Assembly: GCF_900103185.1 (NCBI RefSeq)
Contig: NZ_FNJD01000015.1
Coordinates: forward strand, 28,147 to 92,146
DNA: 64,000 nucleotides
DNA from: Sulfitobacter litoralis
Lineage (GTDB): Bacteria > Pseudomonadota > Alphaproteobacteria > Rhodobacterales > Rhodobacteraceae
Direction: 5' to 3'
The notes below the pieces were generated by a model. That model was not told the origin of the DNA. It searched no databases and saw only the letters and a program-made list of their open reading frames with translations. The position numbers and the translations under genes were made by a program. Positions 17,182 to 25,718 of the stretch are shown here, piece after piece. Each line of letters opens with the position of its first letter. Position 1 is the stretch's first letter.

Positions 17182-18720
17182 ATGGATAAGTTGGTAGACC
17201 TCTCAAATGCGACGCTCGGCGATCTTGATATCGTCCGGCCCACCTATGATCGCAGCGCGCTGACGCCTGGCATTGTCCATATCGGCGTCGGCAACTTCCA
17301 CCGTGCCCATCAGGCGTGGTATCTACACAGGTTGATGCAGATCGGTCAGGCGCATGATTGGGCGATCCTTGGTGCGGGCGTGCGTCCCTATGATGCGGCC
17401 ATGCGTGAAAAGCTTCTGGCGCAGGATTGCCTGACAACGCTGATTGAACTCGACCCTGCGCAAACCTCGGCAGAGGTTGTAGGATCGATGATCGATTACC
17501 TCCCGATCGAGGACGGCAACGGTGCGCTTATCCGGGCTATGGCCGATCCGGCTATTCGCATCGTCGGACTGACGGTGACCGAAAGCGGCTATTACATTGA
17601 TCCGGTGAGCAAGGGGTTCGACGCGTCCCATACCGATATCGTCCATGACGCTGCGAACCCTGAAACCCCGCGCACGGCCTTTGGGGCCATTGTCGCCGCA
17701 CTCTGTCTGCGGCGCGGTGCGGGGCAGGGGCCGTTCACGGGGCTGAGTTGCGACAACCTGCAAGGCAACGGCGATATCCTACGACAAACCGTCGTGTCCC
17801 TTGCACGGATGTCGGACCCGTCGCTGGCTGATTGGATTGACGCGAACGCCAGTTTCCCCAACTCCATGGTCGATTGCATCGCCCCGGCCACCGGCCCTGC
17901 CGAGATTGCGCAGGCGCGGGAGTTCGGCGTGAACGACGCGGCTCCGGTGACGCATGAAGCTTTCCGCCAATGGGTGATCGAAGACGATTTTTGCGCAGGC
18001 CGCCCCGATTGGGACAAGGTGGGCGCAACCTTTTCGGACGACGTCCATGCTTATGAGAAAATGAAGATCCGCATTCTCAACGCGGGCCATCAGATTTTGG
18101 CGAATGTTGGTGAAGTACTGGGGATCGAGACGATCTCTGGCTGTATGACACATCCAGCGATCCGCGCGATGTTCCACCGTGTGCAGGCTGACGAGATCAC
18201 ACAGACAGTTGCCCCTGTGCCCGGCATGATGCCGCTGACATATCTGGAGTTGATTGAGCAGCGCTTCTCTAATCCGCGCATTGTCGACACCACCCGCCGC
18301 GTCGCTTTCGACGGATCGGCGCGGCACGCAGGTTTCGTTCTTCCGATCCTACGCGATCAATTGGCCGCAGGTCGGTCGGTTGCCGGTCTGGCCTTGGTCG
18401 AAGCATTCTGGGCCCGAATGTGCGCAGGCACGCGGGAAGACGGCAGCGAGATCGTGCCAAACGATCCGATTTGGGACGCATTGCGCCCTGTTGCCGAAGC
18501 TGCGCGTACGCGCCCTGCGGCGTGGCTGGAGCAAGCGCGTCCCTACGGTGATCTGGCGCAGGCCGAGGACTTTAGCGCTGCGTTTTCCGATTGGCTTTCA
18601 TTGATATGGGCAGAGGGGGCTGTCGCCGCGATGAACACCTATACATCGGCCGACAACCAAGATGGACGGGTTCAACCTGACAGGCCTCAAAGATCGAGGT
18701 CGACCCACACCGGCACGTGA
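17182..18720 (+). CDS. mtlK: Mannitol 2-dehydrogenase
   Basis: Oxidises D-mannitol (and related polyols) to D-fructose with NAD+. 512 residues, long-chain polyol dehydrogenase. The N-terminal nucleotide-binding part has GIVHIGVGNFHRAHQAWYLH; the catalytic signature MKIRILNAGHQ (Lys, Asn and His of the K-x4-N-x2-H pattern) is intact. The ATG at 17182 follows AAGGA. It is longer than the ~480-495 residues usual for the family: the last ~20 residues (DGRVQPDRPQRSRSTHTGT) are Arg- and Pro-rich and the final 34 bases overlap the 3-prime end of convergent xth, which suggests loss of the original stop codon. Fructose made here would feed the fructokinase at 10676. Confidence 0.94.
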   Translation: MDKLVDLSNATLGDLDIVRPTYDRSALTPGIVHIGVGNFHRAHQAWYLHRLMQIGQAHDWAILGAGVRPYDAAMREKLLAQDCLTTLIELDPAQTSAEVVGSMIDYLPIEDGNGALIRAMADPAIRIVGLTVTESGYYIDPVSKGFDASHTDIVHDAANPETPRTAFGAIVAALCLRRGAGQGPFTGLSCDNLQGNGDILRQTVVSLARMSDPSLADWIDANASFPNSMVDCIAPATGPAEIAQAREFGVNDAAPVTHEAFRQWVIEDDFCAGRPDWDKVGATFSDDVHAYEKMKIRILNAGHQILANVGEVLGIETISGCMTHPAIRAMFHRVQADEITQTVAPVPGMMPLTYLELIEQRFSNPRIVDTTRRVAFDGSARHAGFVLPILRDQLAAGRSVAGLALVEAFWARMCAGTREDGSEIVPNDPIWDALRPVAEAARTRPAAWLEQARPYGDLAQAEDFSAAFSDWLSLIWAEGAVAAMNTYTSADNQDGRVQPDRPQRSRSTHTGT

Positions 18721-19469
18721 TCTGACGGTTTCTCACGTCCGCGCACATCCTTGTCGATCTGGCAATCGCGCAGACTGTCGGCGATGGCGGGGCTCAGCAA
18801 GAAATGATCAATGCGGATGCCGTTGTTGCGGTTCCACGCACCTGCTTGATAATCCCAAAAGCTGTAGTGCCCCGGCCCTTGGGTCCGCGCACGAAAGGCC
18901 TCTGTCAGGCCAAGCGCCAGCAAGCGTCGCCATGCGGCACGGGATTCCGGGCGAAACAACGCATCTTCGCGCCATGCGTCCGGCGTGGCCGCATCTTCGG
19001 CCTGCGGAATAATGTTGAAATCGCCGGTCAGCAAAAACGGGGTTTCTTCGGCCAGCAGCGCACGGGCACGGTCTTCTAGGCGCTGCATCCAGGCCAGTTT
19101 ATAATCATATTTCGGGCCCGGCGCAGGGTTGCCATTGGGCAGATACAGCCCGCACAGCCGGACAGATGAATGATCCCCCACAACGGTCGCCTCGATATAG
19201 CGGGCCTGGTCGTCGCTGTCGTCACCGGGAAGGCCACGGGTCACATCCTCAAGCGCCAGCTTTGACAGGATTGCGACGCCGTTAAACGATTTCTGACCGT
19301 GGGTTTCGACGTTATAGCCGCGGTCCTCAAAAAGTTCGCGCGGGAAACCTTCATCGACGGATTTTATTTCTTGCAGGATGGCGACATCAGGCTGCGCTTC
19401 GTCCAGCCATTGGGGCAGGGCATCGATCCGCGCTTTGATTCCGTTGATGTTGAACGTGGCGATTTTCAT
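18687..19469 (-). CDS. xth: Exodeoxyribonuclease III (AP endonuclease)
   Basis: Cuts DNA at abasic sites and removes 3-prime blocks during base-excision repair. 260 residues, normal length. Endonuclease/exonuclease/phosphatase fold: MKIATFNINGIKARI (Asn7), LQEIKS (metal Glu), the catalytic GLYLPNGNPAPGPKYDYK, LLTGDFNIIP (Asp-Asn pair) and the C-terminal RIDHFLLSP and SDHVPV (catalytic Asp-His). Its end overlaps that of mtlK by 34 bases. Confidence 0.96.
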   Translation of the reverse strand: MKIATFNINGIKARIDALPQWLDEAQPDVAILQEIKSVDEGFPRELFEDRGYNVETHGQKSFNGVAILSKLALEDVTRGLPGDDSDDQARYIEATVVGDHSSVRLCGLYLPNGNPAPGPKYDYKLAWMQRLEDRARALLAEETPFLLTGDFNIIPQAEDAATPDAWREDALFRPESRAAWRRLLALGLTEAFRARTQGPGHYSFWDYQAGAWNRNNGIRIDHFLLSPAIADSLRDCQIDKDVRGREKPSDHVPVWVDLDL

Positions 19470-19830
19470 GACAGCCCCCCTTTATTGGTTCGCGCAGCTA
19501 TCGCGCATACCGCGATATGGGGCAAGGGGGCTGCGCCGGCTTGGCCGGTTTCCGCACGCGATTCGGGTGTAGAGCACGCGTTTATCCAAAGGGGGTAGCG
19601 TCGTGGCAGGGGCGTGCAGGATAGGTCTTTAAAGTTGTCTCTAATGTGGAGAAGCCCACGTCGGTTCGCAATTTCAATGGGATCAACAACGTGCCGCATG
19701 TGAATGAATTACATCATTAAAATTCGATCTTTTTGACGGCTAGGTTCACGCTGCGCTGTGGTGATTGATGAGGGACGTGCAGCCTCAGGTTTAGCTACCG
19801 ATTTCAAAAACCACCTAAAAGGAAGAAAAT
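19470..19830. other. 361-base region between xth and the repeat-peptide gene
   Basis: No convincing gene in either direction. The right half is more AT-rich, with TTGACG (19733-19738) as a possible -35 box for the peptide gene but no clear -10. A short dyad AATGA-6-TCATT lies near 19705-19720. The peptide gene would have a leader of some 60-90 bases. Confidence 0.4.
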
Positions 19831-20058
19831 ATGACCGCAATTGCCTACGCCGAAAACACCCTTCCCTCCAGTCGTGCTGCTGATGCATCGATGCAGCTGG
19901 GGGGAGGCACCGGCCTCTATACCACCGGCTTAATTCGTACCGGACGCGACCCGCATTGTGGTCACGGGACCGGATTGTTCACCACCGGATTGCAGTCAGA
20001 GCTACAGGCAGACCCCATGGCGACCAGGGGGATTAGCGGTCTGTTTACCGCTGGCTGA
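19831..20058 (+). CDS. 75-residue repeat peptide, unrecognised; candidate modified-peptide precursor
   Basis: I do not recognise this protein. It has a good ribosome binding site (AAAGGAAG, about 7 bases before the ATG). Residues 1-22 are leader-like (MTAIAYAENTLPSSRAADAS, rich in Ala and Ser, with no signal-peptide core). Then three spaced repeats follow: GGGTGLYTTGL (24-34), GHGTGLFTTGL (44-54) and GISGLFTAG (67-75). The shared core is GL(Y/F)T(T/A)G, at 28-33, 48-53 and 70-75, and the protein ends exactly with the third copy. There is one Cys (43). It is followed by a strong hairpin and a 363-residue gene on the same strand. A leader plus repeated cores is the usual architecture of multi-core ribosomal peptide precursors; a structural or amyloid-like repeat peptide is the main alternative. 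Confidence 0.75.
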   Translation: MTAIAYAENTLPSSRAADASMQLGGGTGLYTTGLIRTGRDPHCGHGTGLFTTGLQSELQADPMATRGISGLFTAG

Positions 20059-20071
20059 TACTCCCGTGTCA

Positions 20072-20095
20072 CCCTGCGCCAGAAACGGCGCAGGG
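20072..20095 (+). promoter_or_regulatory. Perfect 9-bp hairpin between the peptide and partner genes
   Basis: CCCTGCGCC (20072-20080), loop AGAAAC, GGCGCAGGG (20087-20095). It is not followed by a T-run, so it is more likely an mRNA-stabilising or partial-attenuation hairpin than a complete terminator. Its position would let the small upstream gene be expressed in excess of the downstream one. Confidence 0.6.
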
Positions 20096-20118
20096 GTAAC
20101 CAACGAAAAGGGAGTTCT

Positions 20119-21210
20119 ATGTCTAACGTTGTGACACTTTCGTCCGTTCGCGCCCGCGGTATTGCTGCGAAACACGCCGATATAGCAGCGATCAGCCGCA
20201 TGTTTGCACAGCAGCGCCGTCGTGCTGGCGATGTGTTCTGGCTAAAGGAAAACGCCGAATGGCTTGGGGTGTTGGCAAGCTCGAATATGCCAGCGTCGTC
20301 GGGTGCCTTGATGCCCTACGCATCCTTTTACGATCAACTGGAGGAAACGATCCGCTTTTTCCCGCAGTATTACCGTTTTTTCCTGTCGCTGGCCCTCGAT
20401 CTCGAGGATCTTGGCATGCCCGGAGAGACAGGGCTGCGATTGTCGCACTGGGTCTCGCGTATGCGCTTGGTCGATGGGGAACTATCCGATCTGCAACGCG
20501 CCGAGGCAGAGCGGTTGATCGCACGGCGGATGCCCGTCACCCGAGACGAAACCCTGCACGCGCGATTGCGCGGCTTTTTTCTGAGATCAGAAAACTTTGT
20601 GTTGCCGAATAAAAAGGCATCTTACGATCTCGCGCATATTGTTTTCTACCTGTCCGATTATGGGCAACGCGATCCGGCGCTGCCTCTGGCGGCAATTGAA
20701 AGCCTGACCTTCGCCAGCATTTTGGCCTATCTGGATCAGGATATGGATTTGTTGGCAGAGCTCTGTGCTGCTTTAAGATTGGCCGGCTCGCCTGCACCCG
20801 TATTATGGGAAGACGCTGTCCGTACTGCCGCAAACGCCTGCCAGATCGTGCCGCACCACGGGGAGGGGGCGGGCGACGGGTATCATATTTATTTGATGGC
20901 CGGCTGGCTGTCGCAGATGGCAGGGGCACCGGCGTTCAGCCAAGCGGTGCCACAGGGTCCGGTCTCCATCCGCTACGCGCCACCAGAGGGTGCGCTATTG
21001 GGGCTATCCGAAGCTCTTTTCAAAATGGGAGACACGCGGCAATCAGATTGGGCGCGTATGCGTGGGAGGATAATGGCGTCGCTTGCCCCCTCGGCACAAA
21101 ATATCTTGGCACAGGCAGAGGCGTCCTGCCCGCAGTTCGACGCGTTCTTCGCCCGCTTCGCCCGGGCACCTGTCAAAATGGGGGAAGGTTCGGCACGCGT
21201 GCAGCTTTAA
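20119..21210 (+). CDS. 363-residue partner of the repeat peptide, unrecognised, predicted mostly helical
   Basis: I cannot assign a family with confidence. The protein has no signal peptide and no membrane span, so it should be cytoplasmic. It is rich in Leu, Ala, Arg and aromatic residues and looks all-helical. Notable segments are FYDQLEETIRFFPQYYRFFL (70-89), DLAHIVFYLSDYGQRDP (170-186) and GDGYHIYLMAGWLSQMAG (252-269). The second resembles the HxVFYLTDFG-type motif I recall from uncharacterised helical-toroid proteins in actinobacterial peptide clusters, but I cannot verify that. AAGGGAG precedes the ATG. It lies 60 bases after the peptide gene and has a repeat (copy B) at its 3-prime end. 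Its pairing with the peptide suggests that it binds, folds, processes or modifies it. No transporter or protease gene is adjacent. Confidence 0.7.
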   Translation: MSNVVTLSSVRARGIAAKHADIAAISRMFAQQRRRAGDVFWLKENAEWLGVLASSNMPASSGALMPYASFYDQLEETIRFFPQYYRFFLSLALDLEDLGMPGETGLRLSHWVSRMRLVDGELSDLQRAEAERLIARRMPVTRDETLHARLRGFFLRSENFVLPNKKASYDLAHIVFYLSDYGQRDPALPLAAIESLTFASILAYLDQDMDLLAELCAALRLAGSPAPVLWEDAVRTAANACQIVPHHGEGAGDGYHIYLMAGWLSQMAGAPAFSQAVPQGPVSIRYAPPEGALLGLSEALFKMGDTRQSDWARMRGRIMASLAPSAQNILAQAEASCPQFDAFFARFARAPVKMGEGSARVQL

Positions 21211-21229
21211 AGCGGCCGCATGCTGGCAT

Positions 21230-21269
21230 GAGGCCAGCCTCCGGCGGGAGTTTATTGGGCAAAATGAAA
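21230..21269 (+). repeat. Dispersed intergenic stem-loop repeat, copy B
   Basis: GAGGC-CA-GCCTC stem followed by CGGCGGGAGTTTATTGGG and CAAAATGAAACGG. Same architecture as copy A at 2699, located between two convergent genes. Confidence 0.7.
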
Positions 21270-21280
21270 CGGGCTGAGTG

Positions 21281-21604
21281 TTAAATTGAGAAGGACGTGC
21301 CGCAGCCGCAAGCGCTGGTCGCGTTAGGGTTTTCAATCACGAAACGCGCGCCGATCAGTTCTTCGGAGAAGTCGATGACAGCATTGGCAAGGAAGGGCAG
21401 CGAAATGCTGTCGACCACGACTTTTTGGCCGGCACCTTCCAGGATCAGGTCGTCGTCCTTGGGGGCATCGAGCGCGATGTCGTACTGAAAGCCGGAGCAA
21501 CCGCCGCCTTCTACGGCGACGCGCAGGGCTTTGCCCTCGGCTGCGGCACCGATTTCGGCAAGGCGGTCAAAGGCGCGCGGGGTGACTTGGGGGGGCAGGT
21601 TCAT
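21281..21604 (-). CDS. erpA: Iron-sulfur cluster insertion protein, HesB/IscA/ErpA family
   Basis: A-type carrier that hands Fe-S clusters to apo-proteins. 107 residues from the ATG at 21604 (MNLPPQVTPRAF), which has GGAG upstream; the frame is open to 21646 but the longer N-terminus is not typical. The three cluster-binding cysteines are present in GGGCSGFQYD and the C-terminal SACGCGTSF. Divergent from dgt with 85 bases between start codons, an arrangement common in this family of bacteria. IscA or ErpA cannot be separated by sequence inspection alone. Confidence 0.92.
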   Translation of the reverse strand: MNLPPQVTPRAFDRLAEIGAAAEGKALRVAVEGGGCSGFQYDIALDAPKDDDLILEGAGQKVVVDSISLPFLANAVIDFSEELIGARFVIENPNATSACGCGTSFSI

Positions 21605-21689
21605 TTTTCGGGCTCCGGGGTGATCGGTTTCCATCTGTCTTGTCATACAATATAGAAACCCTCAGGACAGGCCACAAGGACCACCGACT

Positions 21690-22832
21690 ATGCGCGCTTC
21701 TTTTGCTTCTGATCCGGCACTGACCCGGGGACGGTTAATACCGGAAGAGGAAAGCACCTTTCGTTCCTGCTTTCAGCGGGACCGCGACCGGATTATTCAC
21801 GCCAGCGCCTTTCGGCGGCTCAAGCATAAGACCCAAGTGTTCATCGAACATGAAGGCGATTATTACCGCACACGGCTGACCCATTCGATCGAGGTGGCGC
21901 AGGTGGCGCGCACGATTGCCGGTGCCTTGGGTCTGAACGCAGAGCTGACGGAGGCTGTCGCGCTGGCGCATGATCTGGGGCATCCGCCTTTTGGTCACAC
22001 CGGCGAAGATGCGCTGGAGACGTTGATGGCCCCCTTTGGCGGGTTTGATCACAACGCACAGGCCATTCGAATCGTCACCCATCTTGAACGGCACTATGCG
22101 GAATTCGACGGGTTGAACCTGACGTGGGAAACACTGGAGGGGCTGGCGAAACACAACGGGCCGGTGACAGGAGTCCTGCCGTGGGCTCTAGCGGCTTATG
22201 GGCGGCAGCATGATCTTGAGCTGGATACATTTGCCAGTGCCGAAGCACAGGTGGCGGCGATTGCCGACGACGTGGCCTACAACCACCACGATCTGCATGA
22301 CGGGCTGCGCGCGGAGCTGTTTTCGACGGATGAACTGGCCGAGCTTCCGATCCTCAAGGACAACTTTGCCGAGGTGGACCGGCTTTATCCCGGTTTGAAC
22401 TACTACCGGCGTCGCCACGAGGCGTTGCGCCGGTTCTTTGGTGTGCTGGTCGAGGATGTCATTACAGTCGCGCGGACCCGTTTGGCTGAAATGAAGCCCG
22501 AAACCGCCACTGATATTCGCATGGCGGGGCGCACGCTGATCCAGTTTTCCGATCCGGTGTTCCAAGACCTCAAGGTGATCCGCGCATTTCTGTTTGACCG
22601 CATGTACCGCGCGCCGTCGGTGGTTCTTATGCGCAAGCAGGTGACGCAGGTGGTCGAGGATTTGTTTCCTTATTTTTGCGCGCATACGGATCAATTGCCC
22701 AAACAGTGGCGCAAGGACGTCGAGGACGCCGACGGCGATACGGCGCTCGCGCGGATCGTGAGCGACTATATCTCGGGGATGACAGATCGCTTTGCCCTGC
22801 AAGAGCACGAGCGGTTGATCGCTAAAGGCTGA
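21690..22832 (+). CDS. dgt: Deoxyguanosinetriphosphate triphosphohydrolase-like protein
   Basis: Hydrolyses dNTPs to nucleoside and triphosphate. 380 residues, the short non-enterobacterial Dgt type. The HD-domain residues are visible: RTRLTHSIEVAQVART (first His), AVALAHDLGHPPFGHTGEDA (His-Asp pair) and the later DDVAYNHHDLHDG (metal Asp). The N-terminal TFRSCFQRDRDRIIHASAFR is the family start. It is upstream of argS with 63 bases between. Confidence 0.95.
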   Translation: MRASFASDPALTRGRLIPEEESTFRSCFQRDRDRIIHASAFRRLKHKTQVFIEHEGDYYRTRLTHSIEVAQVARTIAGALGLNAELTEAVALAHDLGHPPFGHTGEDALETLMAPFGGFDHNAQAIRIVTHLERHYAEFDGLNLTWETLEGLAKHNGPVTGVLPWALAAYGRQHDLELDTFASAEAQVAAIADDVAYNHHDLHDGLRAELFSTDELAELPILKDNFAEVDRLYPGLNYYRRRHEALRRFFGVLVEDVITVARTRLAEMKPETATDIRMAGRTLIQFSDPVFQDLKVIRAFLFDRMYRAPSVVLMRKQVTQVVEDLFPYFCAHTDQLPKQWRKDVEDADGDTALARIVSDYISGMTDRFALQEHERLIAKG

Positions 22833-22895
22833 ACCGCCCTTGATTATGGGCGCATATTCAGGTGATACACGGGGCCAAGTCGAAGGAACTCCGTT

Positions 22896-24638
22896 ATGAA
22901 CCTATTTGCCGATATCCGCAGCCTTGTGCTGTCCACCCTTGATACGCTGGTTGCCGACGGGTTTCTGCCCGACGGCCTGGGCTTTGACGCCATCACTGTT
23001 GAGCCGCCGCGCGATGCGTCTCATGGGGATATGGCAACCAATGCCGCGATGGTGCTGGCCAAGCCTGCCCGTATGAAGCCGCGTGATATCGCCGACAAGC
23101 TGGCTGCAAAGCTGGGTGAGGATGCGCGGATTACTGCGGCTGATGTGGCGGGGCCCGGTTTTTTGAACCTGCGGCTAAGCGCTGCGGTCTGGCAGGGCGT
23201 TGTTGGCGCGGTTCTGGGGCAAGGGACTGATTTTGGCCGCGGCGATCTGGGGCAGGGCAGACGCGTGAACGTTGAATATGTCTCCGCCAACCCGACCGGC
23301 CCGCTGCATGTTGGCCACACCCGCGGGGCGGTCTTTGGGGATGCGCTGGCGTCGTTGCTTGATTTTGCGGGCTTTGATGTCACGCGCGAATATTACATCA
23401 ATGATGGCGGGGCTCAGGTCGATGTTTTGGCGCGCTCTGTCTATCTGCGGTATCTTGAGGCACACGGCCAAGAGGTTGCTTTCCCCGAAGGCACATACCC
23501 CGGCGACTATCTGGTCGACGTGGGCGTGGCGCTGAAAGACAAGGTGGACGACGCTTATATCGATAAGGATGAATCCGTCTGGCTTGAAGATGTACGCAAT
23601 TTTGCCACCGACGAGATGATGAAGCTGATCCGCGAAGATCTCGCCTCGCTCGGGGTGGAGATGGATGTGTTTTATTCCGAAAAGTCGCTTTATGGCACGG
23701 GCCGGATTGAATCCGCGATTGATGACTTGAAAGCCAAAGGGCTGATCTATGAGGGCGTGCTTGAGCCGCCAAAAGGCAAGAAGCCCGAAGACTGGGAACC
23801 GCGCGAGCAGACGCTGTTCAAATCCACCGCGCATGGCGATGATGTGGACCGCCCGGTGATGAAATCGGACGGCGGCTGGACCTATTTCGCGCCCGATATT
23901 GCGTACCACTACGACAAGGTGCAGCGCGGCTTTGACATGTTGATTGACGTGTTCGGCGCGGATCATGGGGGCTATGTCAAACGGATGAAGGCCGCGGTGT
24001 CGGCACTGTCGGAAGGGGCTGTGCCGCTCGACATCAAGCTGACGCAGCTGGTCAAGCTGTTCAAGGACGGCAAGGAATTCAAAATGTCCAAGCGGGCAGG
24101 GACATTTGTGACCCTGCGTGATGTTGTTGATCAAGTGGGCGCGGATGTGACGCGTTTCGTTATGTTGACTCGTAAAAATGACGCGATGCTGGACTTCGAC
24201 TTTGCCAAAGTGCTTGAGCAATCGCGCGAAAACCCCGTTTTTTATGTGCAATACGCCAACGCTCGCGTGCATTCCGTGTTGCGCAAGGCGGCAGAGGCCG
24301 GCGTCGCGACAGATATTGAAACGCTTCAACGCGCCGATCTAAGCAAGCTGGACCATGAGGCAGAGCTGAAACTGGCGCAGAAGCTGGCAGAGTGGCCGCG
24401 GATGGTCGAGACGGCGGCGCGTAGCAACGAACCACACCGGATCGCGTTCTACCTTTACGAACTGGCGGGTGATTTCCACGGGCTTTGGAACCGTGGCAAT
24501 GACGTACCAGAGCTGCGTTTCTTGCAAGATGATGCGGCGGTCTCGCAGTCGAAAATCGCCCTTGCGCAGGCCGCAACGATTGTAATTGCGTCAGGTCTTG
24601 GTATTCTTGGGGTTAAGCCAGCGGAAGAGATGCGTTAA
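22896..24638 (+). CDS. argS: Arginyl-tRNA synthetase
   Basis: Charges tRNA-Arg; class I synthetase in the cytoplasm. 580 residues. N-terminal Add-1 domain (residues 1-110, recognition of the tRNA D-loop), then the catalytic core with [20 protein letters not shown] (HIGH form HVGH), the KMSKR loop ([15 protein letters not shown]) and a C-terminal helical anticodon-binding domain that begins about residue 430 and ends with the usual [25 protein letters not shown] before the ATG at 22896. It heads the argS-SPOR-nagZ-scpAB run. Confidence 0.97.
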   Translation: MNLFADIRSLVLSTLDTLVADGFLPDGLGFDAITVEPPRDASHGDMATNAAMVLAKPARMKPRDIADKLAAKLGEDARITAADVAGPGFLNLRLSAAVWQGVVGAVLGQGTDFGRGDLGQGRRVNVEYVSANPTGPLHVGHTRGAVFGDALASLLDFAGFDVTREYYINDGGAQVDVLARSVYLRYLEAHGQEVAFPEGTYPGDYLVDVGVALKDKVDDAYIDKDESVWLEDVRNFATDEMMKLIREDLASLGVEMDVFYSEKSLYGTGRIESAIDDLKAKGLIYEGVLEPPKGKKPEDWEPREQTLFKSTAHGDDVDRPVMKSDGGWTYFAPDIAYHYDKVQRGFDMLIDVFGADHGGYVKRMKAAVSALSEGAVPLDIKLTQLVKLFKDGKEFKMSKRAGTFVTLRDVVDQVGADVTRFVMLTRKNDAMLDFDFAKVLEQSRENPVFYVQYANARVHSVLRKAAEAGVATDIETLQRADLSKLDHEAELKLAQKLAEWPRMVETAARSNEPHRIAFYLYELAGDFHGLWNRGNDVPELRFLQDDAAVSQSKIALAQAATIVIASGLGILGVKPAEEMR

Positions 24639-24713
24639 CGCACACACGCTGGTCAGGCAGGTTCAAAAAACAGACCCGCGCAGGCGATGCCGGACGCGGT
24701 CAGTGAGGCAGAA

Positions 24714-25718
24714 ATGGCAGATTACACGTCCTCCTCCCAGGGTGGGGGGTATTCCTTTGAGCATGACACCGGACTAGGCCCGCAAACACCGGCTAAGCCT
24801 TTGACAAAGTTTGCAAACTTCGCAGGTGCTGCGCTTTCTATCACCTTGATCATCGGGATCGGGGTGTGGGGCTACAAGCTGCTGGTGCGCGATGTGACGG
24901 GTATTCCGGTGGTCCGTGCGGCCCAAGGCGATATGCGTGTGCGTCCTGAAAATCCGGGCGGGCAACTGGCCGATAACCAAGGGCTGTCGGTCAACGCCGT
25001 TGCCTCTGAAGGGACGGCGAACCAGTTCGCTGAACAGTTGATACTGGCCCCCAAACCATTGGATCTGGAAGAAGAAGACCAGCCCATCCCCGTCGCGATG
25101 GTTGCACCTGTGCAACAGGCCCCTGTCGCCGCTGCGCCAGCGGTAGACGTTGTAGCGGCGTTGCAAAACGGGGATGTGGACGGTCTGGTTGCCTCTCTTA
25201 CGGATGGGATGGAGCCACTGGAAGACCAGGAAGATGGGACTGCGCTGCCAGAGCCGATGAACGCGAGTGCCACGATGGATGTGGATCCGCTCGAAATGGC
25301 GGTGTCGAACGCGGTGGCCGTGGCCATGGGTGAAGAGCCCGGCGTACGTGCATCCTTGCGGCCACAAAATCGGCCCGGTGGCCGCATGGTTGCGACCAAA
25401 GCATCCTTTGAACCCGTACCCGTGGCTGCGGCAGAAGTCAAAGAGCTTTCGCCCGACAGCCTGCCCACAGGCACACGTCTGGTGCAACTGGGCGCATTCG
25501 ATTCACCGCAGATCGCACGGGCGCAATGGGTCCGTTTAAACGCACGTTTCGGCGCCTATATGGAAGGCAAAGACCGCATCATCCAAGAGGCCAGCAGCGG
25601 CGGTCGGACGTTCTACCGTCTGCGCGCGCATGGGTTTTCGGATATTGCCGACGCGCGGCGTTTTTGTTCGGCGCTGGTTGCTGAAAACACTGACTGCATT
25701 CCCGTCGTTACACGTTGA
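24714..25718 (+). CDS. SPOR domain-containing membrane-anchored protein
   Basis: 334 residues from the ATG at 24714 (GTGAGG upstream); an alternative start lies at 24687. A cytoplasmic N-terminus is followed by one membrane span (FAGAALSITLIIGIGVWGYK, about residues 37-56), a long Ala/Pro/acidic periplasmic linker and a C-terminal SPOR domain (TRLVQLGAFDSPQIARAQWV, then FYRLRAHGFSDIADARRFCS). SPOR domains bind glycan strands lacking stem peptides at division sites, so it probably localises to the septum. Its stop overlaps the nagZ start (TGATG). Confidence 0.92.
   Translation: MADYTSSSQGGGYSFEHDTGLGPQTPAKPLTKFANFAGAALSITLIIGIGVWGYKLLVRDVTGIPVVRAAQGDMRVRPENPGGQLADNQGLSVNAVASEGTANQFAEQLILAPKPLDLEEEDQPIPVAMVAPVQQAPVAAAPAVDVVAALQNGDVDGLVASLTDGMEPLEDQEDGTALPEPMNASATMDVDPLEMAVSNAVAVAMGEEPGVRASLRPQNRPGGRMVATKASFEPVPVAAAEVKELSPDSLPTGTRLVQLGAFDSPQIARAQWVRLNARFGAYMEGKDRIIQEASSGGRTFYRLRAHGFSDIADARRFCSALVAENTDCIPVVTR

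Noticed and set aside
19831..20058. Repeat peptide as a CRISPR-like or simple DNA repeat
   Set aside because: The repeats are conserved at protein level with differing codons and irregular spacing, and the frame has an RBS and stop.
20072..20095. Hairpin as a full terminator after the repeat-peptide gene
   Set aside because: No T-run follows, and the partner gene starts 24 bases later with its own RBS; listed as an attenuation or stability hairpin instead.
23175..24329. 384-codon minus-strand frame within argS
   Set aside because: Antisense to the argS catalytic and anticodon domains, which are well conserved.
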